From positions 1 through 12,398 of the forward strand of contig JALLAP010001575.1 in NCBI GenBank assembly GCA_036939355.1: a DNA stretch of 12,398 nt. Reading direction: 5' to 3'. Below the pieces are notes generated by a model that worked only from the letters and a program-made list of their open reading frames with translations, searched no databases and had not been told where the DNA came from. The position numbers were made by a program, and so were the translations under genes. This stretch comes from Thalassiosira profunda (lineage: Eukaryota; Bacillariophyta; Thalassiosirophyceae; Thalassiosirales; Thalassiosiraceae). Shown piece after piece: positions 5,392 through 12,398 of the stretch; position 1 is the first letter of the stretch, and each line of letters opens with the position of its first letter.

Positions 5392-8112
5392 CTACATGGA
5401 CAGCAGCGTCCGCACCTGCGCGGGCGTGTGCCCCAAAAAGCTCAAATCGCGATACCCGCCCCGCTCCCCCGTCGCGGCCTCGTACAGCTCCTCGTACGCG
5501 TCTGCCACCCGCTCCGCCGTCCGCGACCGTGCCGCCTTCCGCACCTCCGGATCCTCGATGCCCTCCTCGAACGTCGGAATCGGCGGCGCGTACAAACTCG
5601 CATAAAACGTCTTGGTGGCCGCCTCCACCGTTTTGGCCGAGAGGCCGGGGTGCGATGCCATCGTCGCGTCACCGTCCGCAGTCGCATCAAAGTGCCGCAA
5701 CGCCGATCGCAGTCCCGCGAGGCCGCACACCCCCAACACCTCGTCGGCCTCGGCGTCCACCAGCGCCTCGACCACGGCCGCCTCCCGCTCTTGCACGAGG
5801 GCCTCCCACCGCGCCGCATCTTCGGCGTCCAGGCCGGACTTGACCGCGGCCCACAGCGCCGCTTTCAAGGCCGCGCAGTCGTCCAGCGTGCGGAGGTGCG
5901 GGACGGCCGCCTCGACCATCGTCCGCACCAACAGCGGCAGCGCGAGCTGCCGGGACGCCGCGTCCTCCTCCCCTCCCTCCTTCCCGCCTGGGCCGCTCGT
6001 CCCGAGGTCCACGGCGAACCCCGGCGACGCCGCCCGCGCCTCCGCCAACCGCACGATCGCCCTCTGGGCCAACGCGGCCTCCGACGCCCCCGCACGGCGG
6101 GCGTGCGCCGCCAACATGGCCCCGTACCCGCGGAGGGACGCGGCGTAGGCCGCGGCCGCCTCCGTCAGGCACTCGTCGCACGTCGCCCCCAAGGGGTTCG
6201 TCTCGGCGGCAGTTTTGTTGGACGCTCCGCCCTCCCCTCCGCCGCCCAGCTTGTCCAGCGCCTTGGCGACGGCCGCGCCGTAAAAGCGCAGGAGGCCCGC
6301 CACCGCAAACAAGGCCACGAGCCGATCGAGGGCCGCGCCGTCGGCGTCGTCCTCATTGGCGCGGGCTACTGAGTCCCCGCGATCGCGGTCGCGGCCGGAG
6401 GACAACGGTTCCCCGTCGCTCCCCGGCTGTTGCGCGGCGAGGGAGCGGACCACCTGCGCCAGGCGCGTGTGGAGGGGGCGGGCGAGGCCCCCCATGCTCT
6501 GCGCGAGCATGGCGGCCACGTCCATTGCGGCCTCCTCGTCGGTGTCTTCGTCGTCTTCGGCCTCGTCAGCCTCGTCGACCGCCCCTTCCGCGGCCGGCGT
6601 CCCCGCCGCCCCCTCGCTTCCGCCCTCCTCCTCCCCCCCGTCGTCCTTCCACTCGAACAGCGTCCGGACCAATTCGCCCTCCACCCGAAACGCCCGAAAT
6701 CCAAACGCCAGCATGTCCCCGGCGTATCCCACCGGATCGTGCGCCCCCATCTCCAGCGGCGCGGCCCCTCCGTAGCCGCTCGTCAATGCCAGCAGGAAGC
6801 GGCGGGTGACCTCCGCGCGCCGTCCGGACGCCGCCAATTCCAGCAGGTGGGCGCGGCGCGCGGGGGAATGGCGGAGGGCGCGGAGGGACCGACGGACGAG
6901 GGGGTGGTGGTACGCCTCGTCGGCCTCGTCGCCGTCCCGAAACCTGCCCAGGGCACTGCCGCCGGAGCCCGCAGTGGGCCGTCCGGCGTCGCGGGACGAG
7001 GTGGGGGCATTCGCGGAGGCCGCGGAACGCGCGGCCCCGATGCCCAAGAAGCACTGGACGAAGTGGTAGAGGCGCTCGTGGGCCCGCTCCTGCCGGGACG
7101 CGAGGCGTTCCACCATCCGCCACGCCGAGGGGGCGCCGAGCCGTCCTTTCGTGGGGCCGGAGGCGGCGTCGGCCCCACCCTCGAGGTCGGCGTCCACGAA
7201 GGAGGCACCCAAATCCTCCTCCCCCGCATTCACTCCGCCGCCTTCGCCATCTGCCCCGCTCCCAAACGCCTTGGTCAGCTCCCGTCGTATCACCGCCAGC
7301 CGCTCCAGCGCGTCCAAAAACGCGTGCGCCTCGGCCATGGCCGCCTCCGACGGATTCGCCGCCACCTGCAACGCCGCATTCGGACGGCTCCACGGAGCCC
7401 CGTCCTCCCCCCCGCGCGCCTCCCCCGCCCAAAATCCCTCGAAGGTGTAATGGTCCAACAGCCGCGCCTCCTCCGCGCCCAAATCGAACTTGTCCAGGAA
7501 GGCGTCCACGGCCCGTTGGCGCTTCGCGGCCTCGACCTGGGAGTGCTGCGCGCGGGCGAGGCGGGACGCCAGGGCGCGCTCGGCCTCCCCCGCGTCCCCC
7601 GCCGCGCCGCCCCCATAGGCATTTTCCCCTTCCTCTTCCTCCCCTTCCTCCCCCTCCTCGTGAACCTCCAATATCCGCCCCTCGGCCCGCCGCCGCACCG
7701 CCCCCGCCGCGGCGGCCACCCTGCCCACCCGCTCTCTCAAGTGGGAGGCGTCCCCCGCCAGCCGCTTCAATTCGGACTGGAACTCCAGCGCCCGCCGGAG
7801 GGCGTCCTCCTCGATGGCCGCGCGGACGGACCGGGCGTCGATCGTGGCGCCGTTGCTGCTTCCCCCTGCCGTGGCTGCTGTTGATGTGGCGGATGTGGCT
7901 GTGGTGGAGGTGGTGGATGTGGAGGGTGCACCTCCCCCCGCTTTGTCATCGCCCCCTCCCAATCCCGCCAACGCCGCCAGCGCCGCGCGCATGGCGGGGG
8001 TGTCGGTTCGCACGTGGAGGGCGCGGGACACCTTGTCGGAGAGGACGGTGGCCCCGCCTCCTCCCCCCGAGGGGGCGGCGGCCGAGGGGGCGGAGGCCGT
8101 CGCGGCGCTCAT
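5392..8112 (-). CDS. COG6: Conserved oligomeric Golgi complex subunit 6
   Basis: A 906-aa protein, longer than the roughly 650-aa animal and plant COG6 because of low-complexity inserts. COG is the eight-subunit tether for retrograde vesicles at the Golgi; COG6 belongs to lobe B (COG5-8). Matching landmarks: VSRALHVRTDTPAMRAALAA (28-47) as the N-terminal anchor, a charged helical stalk (95-210), RQRAVDAFLDKFDLGAEEARLL (198-219), AHERLYHFVQ (344-353), and HPLVRRSLRAL...EVTRRFLLALTSG (403-446) followed by HDPVGYAGDMLAF (458-470). Family-foreign inserts are a Ser/Thr/Ala run (62-90), an acidic run (151-163) and an acidic hinge (491-530). The start at 8112 is the first ATG in frame, in context AGCAAGATGAG; the open frame upstream has none. 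It is head-to-head with a Golgi-type GT8 gene. Large antisense open frames here are composition artefacts of GC-rich coding DNA. Confidence 0.9.
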   Translation of the reverse strand: MSAATASAPSAAAPSGGGGGATVLSDKVSRALHVRTDTPAMRAALAALAGLGGGDDKAGGGAPSTSTTSTTATSATSTAATAGGSSNGATIDARSVRAAIEEDALRRALEFQSELKRLAGDASHLRERVGRVAAAAGAVRRRAEGRILEVHEEGEEGEEEEGENAYGGGAAGDAGEAERALASRLARAQHSQVEAAKRQRAVDAFLDKFDLGAEEARLLDHYTFEGFWAGEARGGEDGAPWSRPNAALQVAANPSEAAMAEAHAFLDALERLAVIRRELTKAFGSGADGEGGGVNAGEEDLGASFVDADLEGGADAASGPTKGRLGAPSAWRMVERLASRQERAHERLYHFVQCFLGIGAARSAASANAPTSSRDAGRPTAGSGGSALGRFRDGDEADEAYHHPLVRRSLRALRHSPARRAHLLELAASGRRAEVTRRFLLALTSGYGGAAPLEMGAHDPVGYAGDMLAFGFRAFRVEGELVRTLFEWKDDGGEEEGGSEGAAGTPAAEGAVDEADEAEDDEDTDEEAAMDVAAMLAQSMGGLARPLHTRLAQVVRSLAAQQPGSDGEPLSSGRDRDRGDSVARANEDDADGAALDRLVALFAVAGLLRFYGAAVAKALDKLGGGGEGGASNKTAAETNPLGATCDECLTEAAAAYAASLRGYGAMLAAHARRAGASEAALAQRAIVRLAEARAASPGFAVDLGTSGPGGKEGGEEDAASRQLALPLLVRTMVEAAVPHLRTLDDCAALKAALWAAVKSGLDAEDAARWEALVQEREAAVVEALVDAEADEVLGVCGLAGLRSALRHFDATADGDATMASHPGLSAKTVEAATKTFYASLYAPPIPTFEEGIEDPEVRKAARSRTAERVADAYEELYEAATGERGGYRDLSFLGHTPAQVRTLLSM

Positions 8113-8521
8113 CTTGCTTTGCTTGAGATTTGAGTCCGTCTTTGTCTTTGAGCTGTAATTACGTGACTTTGGTCTGTGATCAATCCGTGTCACGCGTGAA
8201 ATTTGATGCAAAGAAGGTAAGAAGGCAGGCAAGCGTTGAGAGTTGGTTGAGAGCTCCGTTGTTGCTCATTCGGGGCTCTGTCGAGCAAGAGCGGGGATTG
8301 CAGTTGGGGGCGGCCAAGTTTCGCAGCGAGCGCGTTGGGGGGAGGTTCAAGCTGTTCGTTGATCGCAGCGCGTCGAGATCGGCGGGTTGCGCGTCGAGAT
8401 CGGCAGGTTGCGCGCCCTCGCAGCGATGAAGAAGGGCCTTCGCAAAGCGTCGAGAGCTAGCTCGAGCATTCGTCGTTGCCGTTGCGATGGGGGGCGTGCA
8501 GGTTGCGCGCCGCTCGCAGCG
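8113..8521. promoter_or_regulatory. Divergent promoter region, COG6 / GT8 glycosyltransferase
   Basis: These 409 bp separate the COG6 and GT8 start codons. The COG6-proximal part (8113-8280) is moderately AT-rich and contains ACGTGAC near 8161, an E-box/bZIP-like core. The GT8-proximal part contains a 21-bp tandem repeat (8370-8411) and the first of two similar segments around ATG codons (8403-8436; second copy 8498-8534). No clear TATA box was seen. Confidence 0.5.
8370..8411. repeat. 21-bp tandem repeat, two copies
   Basis: Two adjacent 21-bp units (8370-8390 and 8391-8411) differ at one position (G at 8384, A at 8405). The shared core is GCGTCGAGATCGGC. It is followed by a partial third match of a few bases. 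It lies just upstream of the first in-frame ATG of the GT8 gene. Confidence 0.85.
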
Positions 8522-9838
8522 ATGAAGAGATGGGTCGCAATCGCGGCGCTCGGGGGCCTCGCCGCCGCCTCCCTCCTCCGCCACCATCACCATCTGCCAG
8601 CCCGCACTGCGTTCCGCGGGCGGGTGGTGGCGGCGGCGCGCGCCCCGGCGACGGGCCCTCGGTTCGCCTACGCCTTCGTCGTGTCGGGGTGCGACGGCGA
8701 GGGCAACTCCTGCCTCGGGTACCTTCTCAACGCGTTGGCGGCGGCGCACGCCCTGCGAAATGGCACCAGCGCCGCCGACGTGCTCTTTGTCGTGCAAATG
8801 TTGGCGGGCCACTCTCGCTTGCCGCGGCGGCAGGAGGAATGGCTTTCCTCGGCCGGGATCCGACTCGAGTATCTTAATAACACGTCGAGCATCGTCAACT
8901 TTGGCATGGCGACGCTCAACAAGTTTCGCATATTGGAAATGGAAGAGTACGACCGCGTTCTCTTCCTCGATGCCGATATATTGCCGTTGTGTGATATGCA
9001 GTACATGTTCGAGGAATCGTACAAGGAAGACGGACTGTTCGAGGATAATGTCGTGATTGAGGGGAACGTTGCACCAATCACGGCCAGCATGTTCCTGCTG
9101 ACGCCAAAGAAGGGCGAGTTTCGAGCAATTATAGACCTGATACGCGAGTACCGTAGCACGCACAACGACACGAGGAAATTCGACAAGCAGAATGGGTGGG
9201 GCCATCCGATTGCAGGCGCAGTGGATCGATGGCATGCAAAGGATATGCGAAAAGATGGCTATCACTGGGACTACAAAGCCGCACACTCGGACCAGGGCCT
9301 GCTGCATCACTGGATCAAATACATGCGGATGAACTACACGCAGCTCAAAATCCAGAGTATCCAGACGTGGTCCGAGGTGACGCACGATCCTGCCCGGCAG
9401 AGGTTCAATACCTGGGGCTCAAACACAAACAATATCTCAGCTGCTACAAACGTCATCTCGGTGGGAAACAAACTCCTGGCCTTGACGAAAACGATCCGTT
9501 CCTCGGCGCTCGTCGGGTGCGGAGGCGGTCAAAAGCCAAACGAAGGCCCGCCCTACAACGACCACATCCATTACGCCGGTCCAAGAAAGCCGTGGAAGGA
9601 GCCGATTCGGGCCGAGGACGTCCCGTTGAAGATGCCGGCAAAGTGGCTGAGCAATAGGACGGAGAACGCTGCCAATGGGAGGAACCTCTGGCTGTACCAC
9701 CTCGGCGCAGCGAATGCGTCGTTCGCTCTGGGCCTCGACGCGAGAATCGAAGTGAGTTCGGGGAATCACGGCAACCCGTTTGGAGCGGGCGACGGGAAGA
9801 ACGACCTCCTCGATCCCAGGTTGACGCTGCCAGATTAA
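8522..9838 (+). CDS. GT8-family (glycogenin-like) glycosyltransferase, type II membrane protein
   Basis: A 438-aa protein. The start at 8522 places a hydrophobic signal anchor (VAIAALGGLAAASLL, 5-19) right after MKRW, as in a type II Golgi enzyme; an in-frame ATG at 8426 would add 32 Arg/Cys-rich residues and is less likely. Residues 47-285 form the GT-A fold: FAYAFVVSGCD, GYLLNALAAAHAL and FVVQML (nucleotide-sugar side), NFGMATLNKFRIL, then VLFLDADILPL with the metal-binding D150-A-D152, and HSDQGLLHHW (255-264). HIHYAGPRKPW (348-358) matches the third GT8 metal/sugar motif, with H350 as probable ligand. Seven N-glycosylation sequons (80, 120, 215, 271, 304, 378, 398) fit a lumenal catalytic domain. 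The acceptor cannot be told from sequence: cell-wall glycan, glycoprotein and glycogenin-like priming are all possible. Confidence 0.88.
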   Translation: MKRWVAIAALGGLAAASLLRHHHHLPARTAFRGRVVAAARAPATGPRFAYAFVVSGCDGEGNSCLGYLLNALAAAHALRNGTSAADVLFVVQMLAGHSRLPRRQEEWLSSAGIRLEYLNNTSSIVNFGMATLNKFRILEMEEYDRVLFLDADILPLCDMQYMFEESYKEDGLFEDNVVIEGNVAPITASMFLLTPKKGEFRAIIDLIREYRSTHNDTRKFDKQNGWGHPIAGAVDRWHAKDMRKDGYHWDYKAAHSDQGLLHHWIKYMRMNYTQLKIQSIQTWSEVTHDPARQRFNTWGSNTNNISAATNVISVGNKLLALTKTIRSSALVGCGGGQKPNEGPPYNDHIHYAGPRKPWKEPIRAEDVPLKMPAKWLSNRTENAANGRNLWLYHLGAANASFALGLDARIEVSSGNHGNPFGAGDGKNDLLDPRLTLPD

Positions 9839-9898
9839 AATGCATCAATCAAAGTGCCATAACATATCGTCCGGTCGCTATCGACATTAGGCCCTTCT

Positions 9899-9959
9899 TC
9901 TCATTGAAAATCGCCGCCGTCGCTCGTTTCAAATGAACCGTCGTATCCGCTCGTCAATT
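9899..9959 (-). pseudogene. Frameshifted duplicate of the 3' end of the plastid protein gene (left repeat copy)
   Basis: This 61-bp stretch aligns by eye with 11293-11349: about 48 identical columns of 61, with four gap positions. The right copy is the 3' end of the plastid-protein gene. On the minus strand the left copy encodes IDERIRRFI followed by a stop in one frame, and ETSDGGDFQ plus stop after a shift, against IDERIRRFIGTSAGDFQ plus stop in the intact gene. It is therefore a broken gene end lying in the 5' flank of the F-box gene. Confidence 0.7.
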
Positions 9960-10050
9960 GCGGGTCAGTGGTGCCCTGCAGAGTACGGCACACGTGACTG
10001 GTACTCTCGCGTGTGAAAGCCCTCCACAACAACAAGCGAGCAGCAACACG

Positions 10051-11241
10051 ATGTTGGAGAGCCTCCCCGACGCGGCGCTGTCCCACGCGGCGACGTACCT
10101 ACCCAGGACGACGCGCGCGCTCCTCGCCGCAGCGTTGACGGCGCCGTCATCCTCCTGGGAGCGCCGCCTCGCGGAGCGCTTCCGAGGGGAGTCCGTCGGG
10201 CGCGACACCCGTTGGAGGACGGAGGACGCGGCGCTCGCGCCGGCGAGCCGCGTGGTGGTGGCCGCGCCGTTCGCTGAAGCGTGTCCTTGCCGGGAATACG
10301 AGCGCGGGAAGAGGCAGCATGCCGACTCCGTCCTCGATGGAGAGTGGAGCGTGCTGAATTTCATGGATGTGGAAGTGGACGTGCGGAGACGGTTGACCGA
10401 TGGGGATGTCGGGGGAGTGTTGGCCTGCATCAATGCAATTGAGAATGTCAGGGTGTTGAGGCTGCCGACTTGCATTAATGTGCGAGGGAGAGGATTAGCT
10501 CCTCTTTGGGGCTCGGTAGTATTGAAGATGGTGGATCTGGGCCTCATGTCTACCGATCAGGATGGATCGTTCGAAGACATGAAGCCAAAGATTTCGGGGC
10601 ATGAATGCCTTTCTCTGATAGGCAGCATTCTGATTAAAGAGAGCCATTCCTTGACACGTCTACATCTTCCCGAAATATGGGGCGACCGCGATGCGTGGGA
10701 GAGCTGCGATTACGGCGATGGCCCGGATCAAAATGAGTTGATGGCTCAGTTTCTCAACAATCGAGTCCGAGATAATGACATGTGGACGGTCCAATTTCGA
10801 TCTGGCTGCCACGAGTGCGATAGAGACTTTATGCGGAATTTCCCGCAACGTCCTCTTCATGTAAGCGTGGATATCGGCAGCGCACTCAAAGGTTGCGAGA
10901 GTGAACACAGGCGCAAGTACTGTGTGGAGAGATGCCACGACTATCTCTTCGTGTGCGATGAATGCGGCAAAACCAGATGTGATGGCTGCGTGGAACGATA
11001 CCACTGCAGCCGGTGCAAGAAAGAACTGTGCACTATTTGCAAGGAACGCTTTTACTGCCAGTATGATTTTCAGGGCTGCCTGAACCTGGACATCTGTAGT
11101 GATTGTTTGGCAGAGGACAAGGGGGAGATCCGGAAGTGCATTCGATGCGAATATTCATTTTGTACCAAATGTTCAGGCTTCCAGTTATCCGACGACGGAT
11201 TAGTTTGTGAGGAATGCCTCGGAGTAGTAGTAAACGTCTAA
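10051..11241 (+). CDS. F-box protein with CxxC-rich zinc-binding C-terminus
   Basis: A 396-aa protein. The start is the first ATG of the frame (context AACACGATG); the open frame upstream has none. Residues 2-38 are F-box-like (LESLPDAALSHAATYLPRTT, then RALLAAALTAPSSSW), the Skp1-binding module of SCF ubiquitin ligases. Residues 115-210 have a leucine-rich-repeat look (ENVRVLRLP, VVLKMVDLGLM, LTRLHLPEIW), a likely substrate-recognition part. Residues 253-389 hold 23 cysteines, mostly in CxxC pairs: 253/256, 302/305, 310/313, 319/322, 327/330, 349/352, 363/366, 371/374 and 386/389, suggesting several zinc sites of RING/B-box or treble-clef type; I cannot assign one family. The likely role is a cytosolic or nuclear ubiquitin-ligase adaptor (inference). 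The gene is flanked by direct repeats and ends 53 bp from the stop of the convergent plastid gene. Confidence 0.75.
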   Translation: MLESLPDAALSHAATYLPRTTRALLAAALTAPSSSWERRLAERFRGESVGRDTRWRTEDAALAPASRVVVAAPFAEACPCREYERGKRQHADSVLDGEWSVLNFMDVEVDVRRRLTDGDVGGVLACINAIENVRVLRLPTCINVRGRGLAPLWGSVVLKMVDLGLMSTDQDGSFEDMKPKISGHECLSLIGSILIKESHSLTRLHLPEIWGDRDAWESCDYGDGPDQNELMAQFLNNRVRDNDMWTVQFRSGCHECDRDFMRNFPQRPLHVSVDIGSALKGCESEHRRKYCVERCHDYLFVCDECGKTRCDGCVERYHCSRCKKELCTICKERFYCQYDFQGCLNLDICSDCLAEDKGEIRKCIRCEYSFCTKCSGFQLSDDGLVCEECLGVVVNV

Positions 11242-11292
11242 CAGGAGAAAAGGAAGCGACGCAGCAAAAGATGTTTACGTGCCACCTTTTTC

Positions 11293-11349
11293 TCTCATTG
11301 AAAGTCACCAGCGCTCGTTCCGATGAAGCGCCGTATCCGTTCGTCAATT
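11293..11349. repeat. Right copy of direct repeat flanking the F-box gene
   Basis: This is the partner of 9899-9959 in the same orientation. It is mostly coding: it contains the last codons and stop of the convergent plastid-protein gene, plus two bases beyond it. The distance between copies is about 1.39 kb, just enough to hold the F-box gene and its immediate flanks. Similarity stops on one side right after TCGTCAATT and fades on the other just past the stop codon. Confidence 0.7.
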
Positions 11350-12392
11350 TTCTCCACGGCCTTGACCAACCCCGGATCGGCCCCGCCCGGCACGCACTTG
11401 AATCCCCCCAGCGCTTCCTCCGTCAACGCGGCCAACTCTTGTGCAAACTCTGTCCCTCGCACGGCCAGCCCCGCCTCAAGCACGGCCAGCCGCTCCCGTT
11501 CGTCGTCATACCCAAGAAGCTGCCCCAATACCACCGCGCCCTCGCCGATGCCCTGGCCCAATTCCTCGAGGACGCGGGCCTGGATGACCCTTAATATTTC
11601 GAGCATCCGCGCGCTCTCCGGCGACAGCCGCGGCAAGGACGACAAGCGATCGCACTCCCCCTCGACGTGCCTCAAAAATCCGGGGGTGAAGGCGTCGGCG
11701 CTCGCGGCGAGGAGGTCGTCCAATTGATTCTCCATGTCGGACGCCGACAAAGATGCCACACTAGCAGCGCTGCTCGCCTTTCCGTCGTCCCCCGCGCTGG
11801 CATTGCCTCCCGGAACAATCGACTGAAAGATCGTCCCCAGCAACTTCTTGTACACGTCGTCCATTGATTTGGTCTCTTCCGCGAATTGCTCCACAAAAGA
11901 AAGCAGGAGGTTCACCGCCTCGGACACCCGCGTCAATCTCTCCTCCCTATCGCCCTCATATTGCTCCACGTCCTCCCGCATGATCTCCTCCAACAACCGT
12001 CCGCCCTCCTGGTCGCCCATGACGCGAAAGACGAGCTCGACGTGTTGGGCGAGCAGGCCGGGATGCTCCTCCGCGGGCGCCTCCACGATTTGGCGCAACA
12101 GTTGGGCGAATTGGGATTTGACCTCGTCCCTATCACTGGTGCCCGTGCCAGTCGACGGCGGAGGATCGACGGGACCATACGCCCGCGGGGCCATCGGCAG
12201 GCTTGATGGGCCGTGGCGGGGGCGAGGGCGAGCGATGGTGATGGGAGGAGCGGCATCCCTCGAAGCCCCGCCCTGATGCAGCACCCGCCGCCGCTGCCCA
12301 GGATGAGGACGAGGCGCGAACGCGACCGCCGAGGGCAGCGACGGCGCCGCGAGGAGGGCCGCGAGGACGGCGAGCGCTCGTGGGCGGGCCAT
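11295..12392 (-). CDS. Conserved plastid-targeted protein of unknown function
   Basis: A 365-aa protein. The ATG at 12392 (context ATCAAGATGG) opens a textbook plastid presequence: Arg-containing start, hydrophobic core ALAVLAALLAAPSLP, and SAVAFAP (21-27), an ASAFAP motif, then a basic Ser/Pro-rich transit region to about residue 70. The mature part (about 85-360) is predominantly acidic and helical. Two blocks look conserved: FAQLLRQIVEAPAEEHPGLL with HVELVFRVMGDQEGGRLLEE (95-136), and a C-terminal block SPESARMLEILRVIQARVLE to LGQLLGYDDERERLAVLEAG (247-308). There are no catalytic motifs, membrane helices or cofactor sites that I can see. It resembles plastid stroma proteins of unknown function, but I cannot name a family. 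It converges on the F-box gene, and its upstream region lies outside the window. Confidence 0.82.
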   Translation of the reverse strand: MARPRALAVLAALLAAPSLPSAVAFAPRPHPGQRRRVLHQGGASRDAAPPITIARPRPRHGPSSLPMAPRAYGPVDPPPSTGTGTSDRDEVKSQFAQLLRQIVEAPAEEHPGLLAQHVELVFRVMGDQEGGRLLEEIMREDVEQYEGDREERLTRVSEAVNLLLSFVEQFAEETKSMDDVYKKLLGTIFQSIVPGGNASAGDDGKASSAASVASLSASDMENQLDDLLAASADAFTPGFLRHVEGECDRLSSLPRLSPESARMLEILRVIQARVLEELGQGIGEGAVVLGQLLGYDDERERLAVLEAGLAVRGTEFAQELAALTEEALGGFKCVPGGADPGLVKAVEKIDERIRRFIGTSAGDFQ

Positions 12393-12398
12393 CTTGAT

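Noticed and set aside
5428..6372. 314-codon plus-strand open frame
   Set aside because: Antisense to the C-terminal half of COG6; basic low-complexity product without recognisable features.
6430..7884. 484-codon plus-strand open frame antisense to COG6
   Set aside because: The minus-strand frame has clear COG6 landmarks; the plus frame is Arg/Gly/Pro-rich with no domain, as expected opposite GC-rich coding DNA.
8180..9385. 401-codon minus-strand open frame opposite the GT8 gene
   Set aside because: The plus frame contains all GT8 motifs and sequons; the minus frame is a composition shadow.
9396..9424. GGTTCAATACC, resembling a tRNA T-arm
   Set aside because: No matching acceptor or anticodon stem nearby, and it lies inside the GT8 coding frame.
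1..12398. CRISPR array, bacterial operon or prophage
   Set aside because: The telomere, organelle presequences, COG6 and widely spaced genes on both strands show a nuclear eukaryotic chromosome; no regularly spaced repeats of CRISPR type are present.

Overview
This is the left end of a nuclear chromosome from a photosynthetic stramenopile, most likely a diatom. It starts with nine tandem CCCTAA units, a TTAGGG-type telomere read on the C-rich strand. The genes downstream are GC-rich, intronless as far as can be read, compact, and on both strands. Two proteins begin with a signal peptide ending in an ASAFAP-like motif (SAAAFSP, SAVAFAP), the plastid-import signature of secondary red-lineage plastids. 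Two other proteins carry sequence styles I associate with diatom paralogue families: an F-box of the form LPDAALSHAATYLPRTTRAL, and a [13 protein letters not shown]...GDNP...IGLGW motif. The species cannot be named from the sequence.

Layout: telomere 1-56. Subtelomere 57-1927, more AT-rich, with no confident gene, one low-confidence 240-aa frame, short palindromes and several CRE-like hexamers. Then seven confident genes: a Popeye-domain membrane protein (1928-2968, +); a plastid thioredoxin-like protein (3106-3858, -), convergent with it; a stramenopile protein of unknown function (4417-5280, +), divergent from the thioredoxin gene; COG6, a subunit of the Golgi tethering complex (5392-8112, -); a type II membrane GT8 glycosyltransferase (8522-9838, +), divergent from COG6; an F-box protein with a long CxxC-rich zinc-binding tail (10051-11241, +); and an unknown plastid-targeted protein (11295-12392, -), convergent with the F-box gene.

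The genes do not form one pathway. Two head-to-head pairs share short promoter regions: thioredoxin/unknown protein (558 bp) and COG6/GT8 (409 bp). The second pair is functionally suggestive, because the COG complex keeps Golgi glycosyltransferases in place. The most unusual structural signal is a pair of roughly 60-bp imperfect direct repeats flanking the F-box gene. The right copy is the 3' coding end of the neighbouring plastid gene and the left copy is a frameshifted duplicate of it, which marks a segmental rearrangement. I found no convincing evidence of a wholly new multi-gene system. The best candidates for undescribed biology are the 4417-5280 protein, the plastid protein at the right edge and the F-box/zinc protein.
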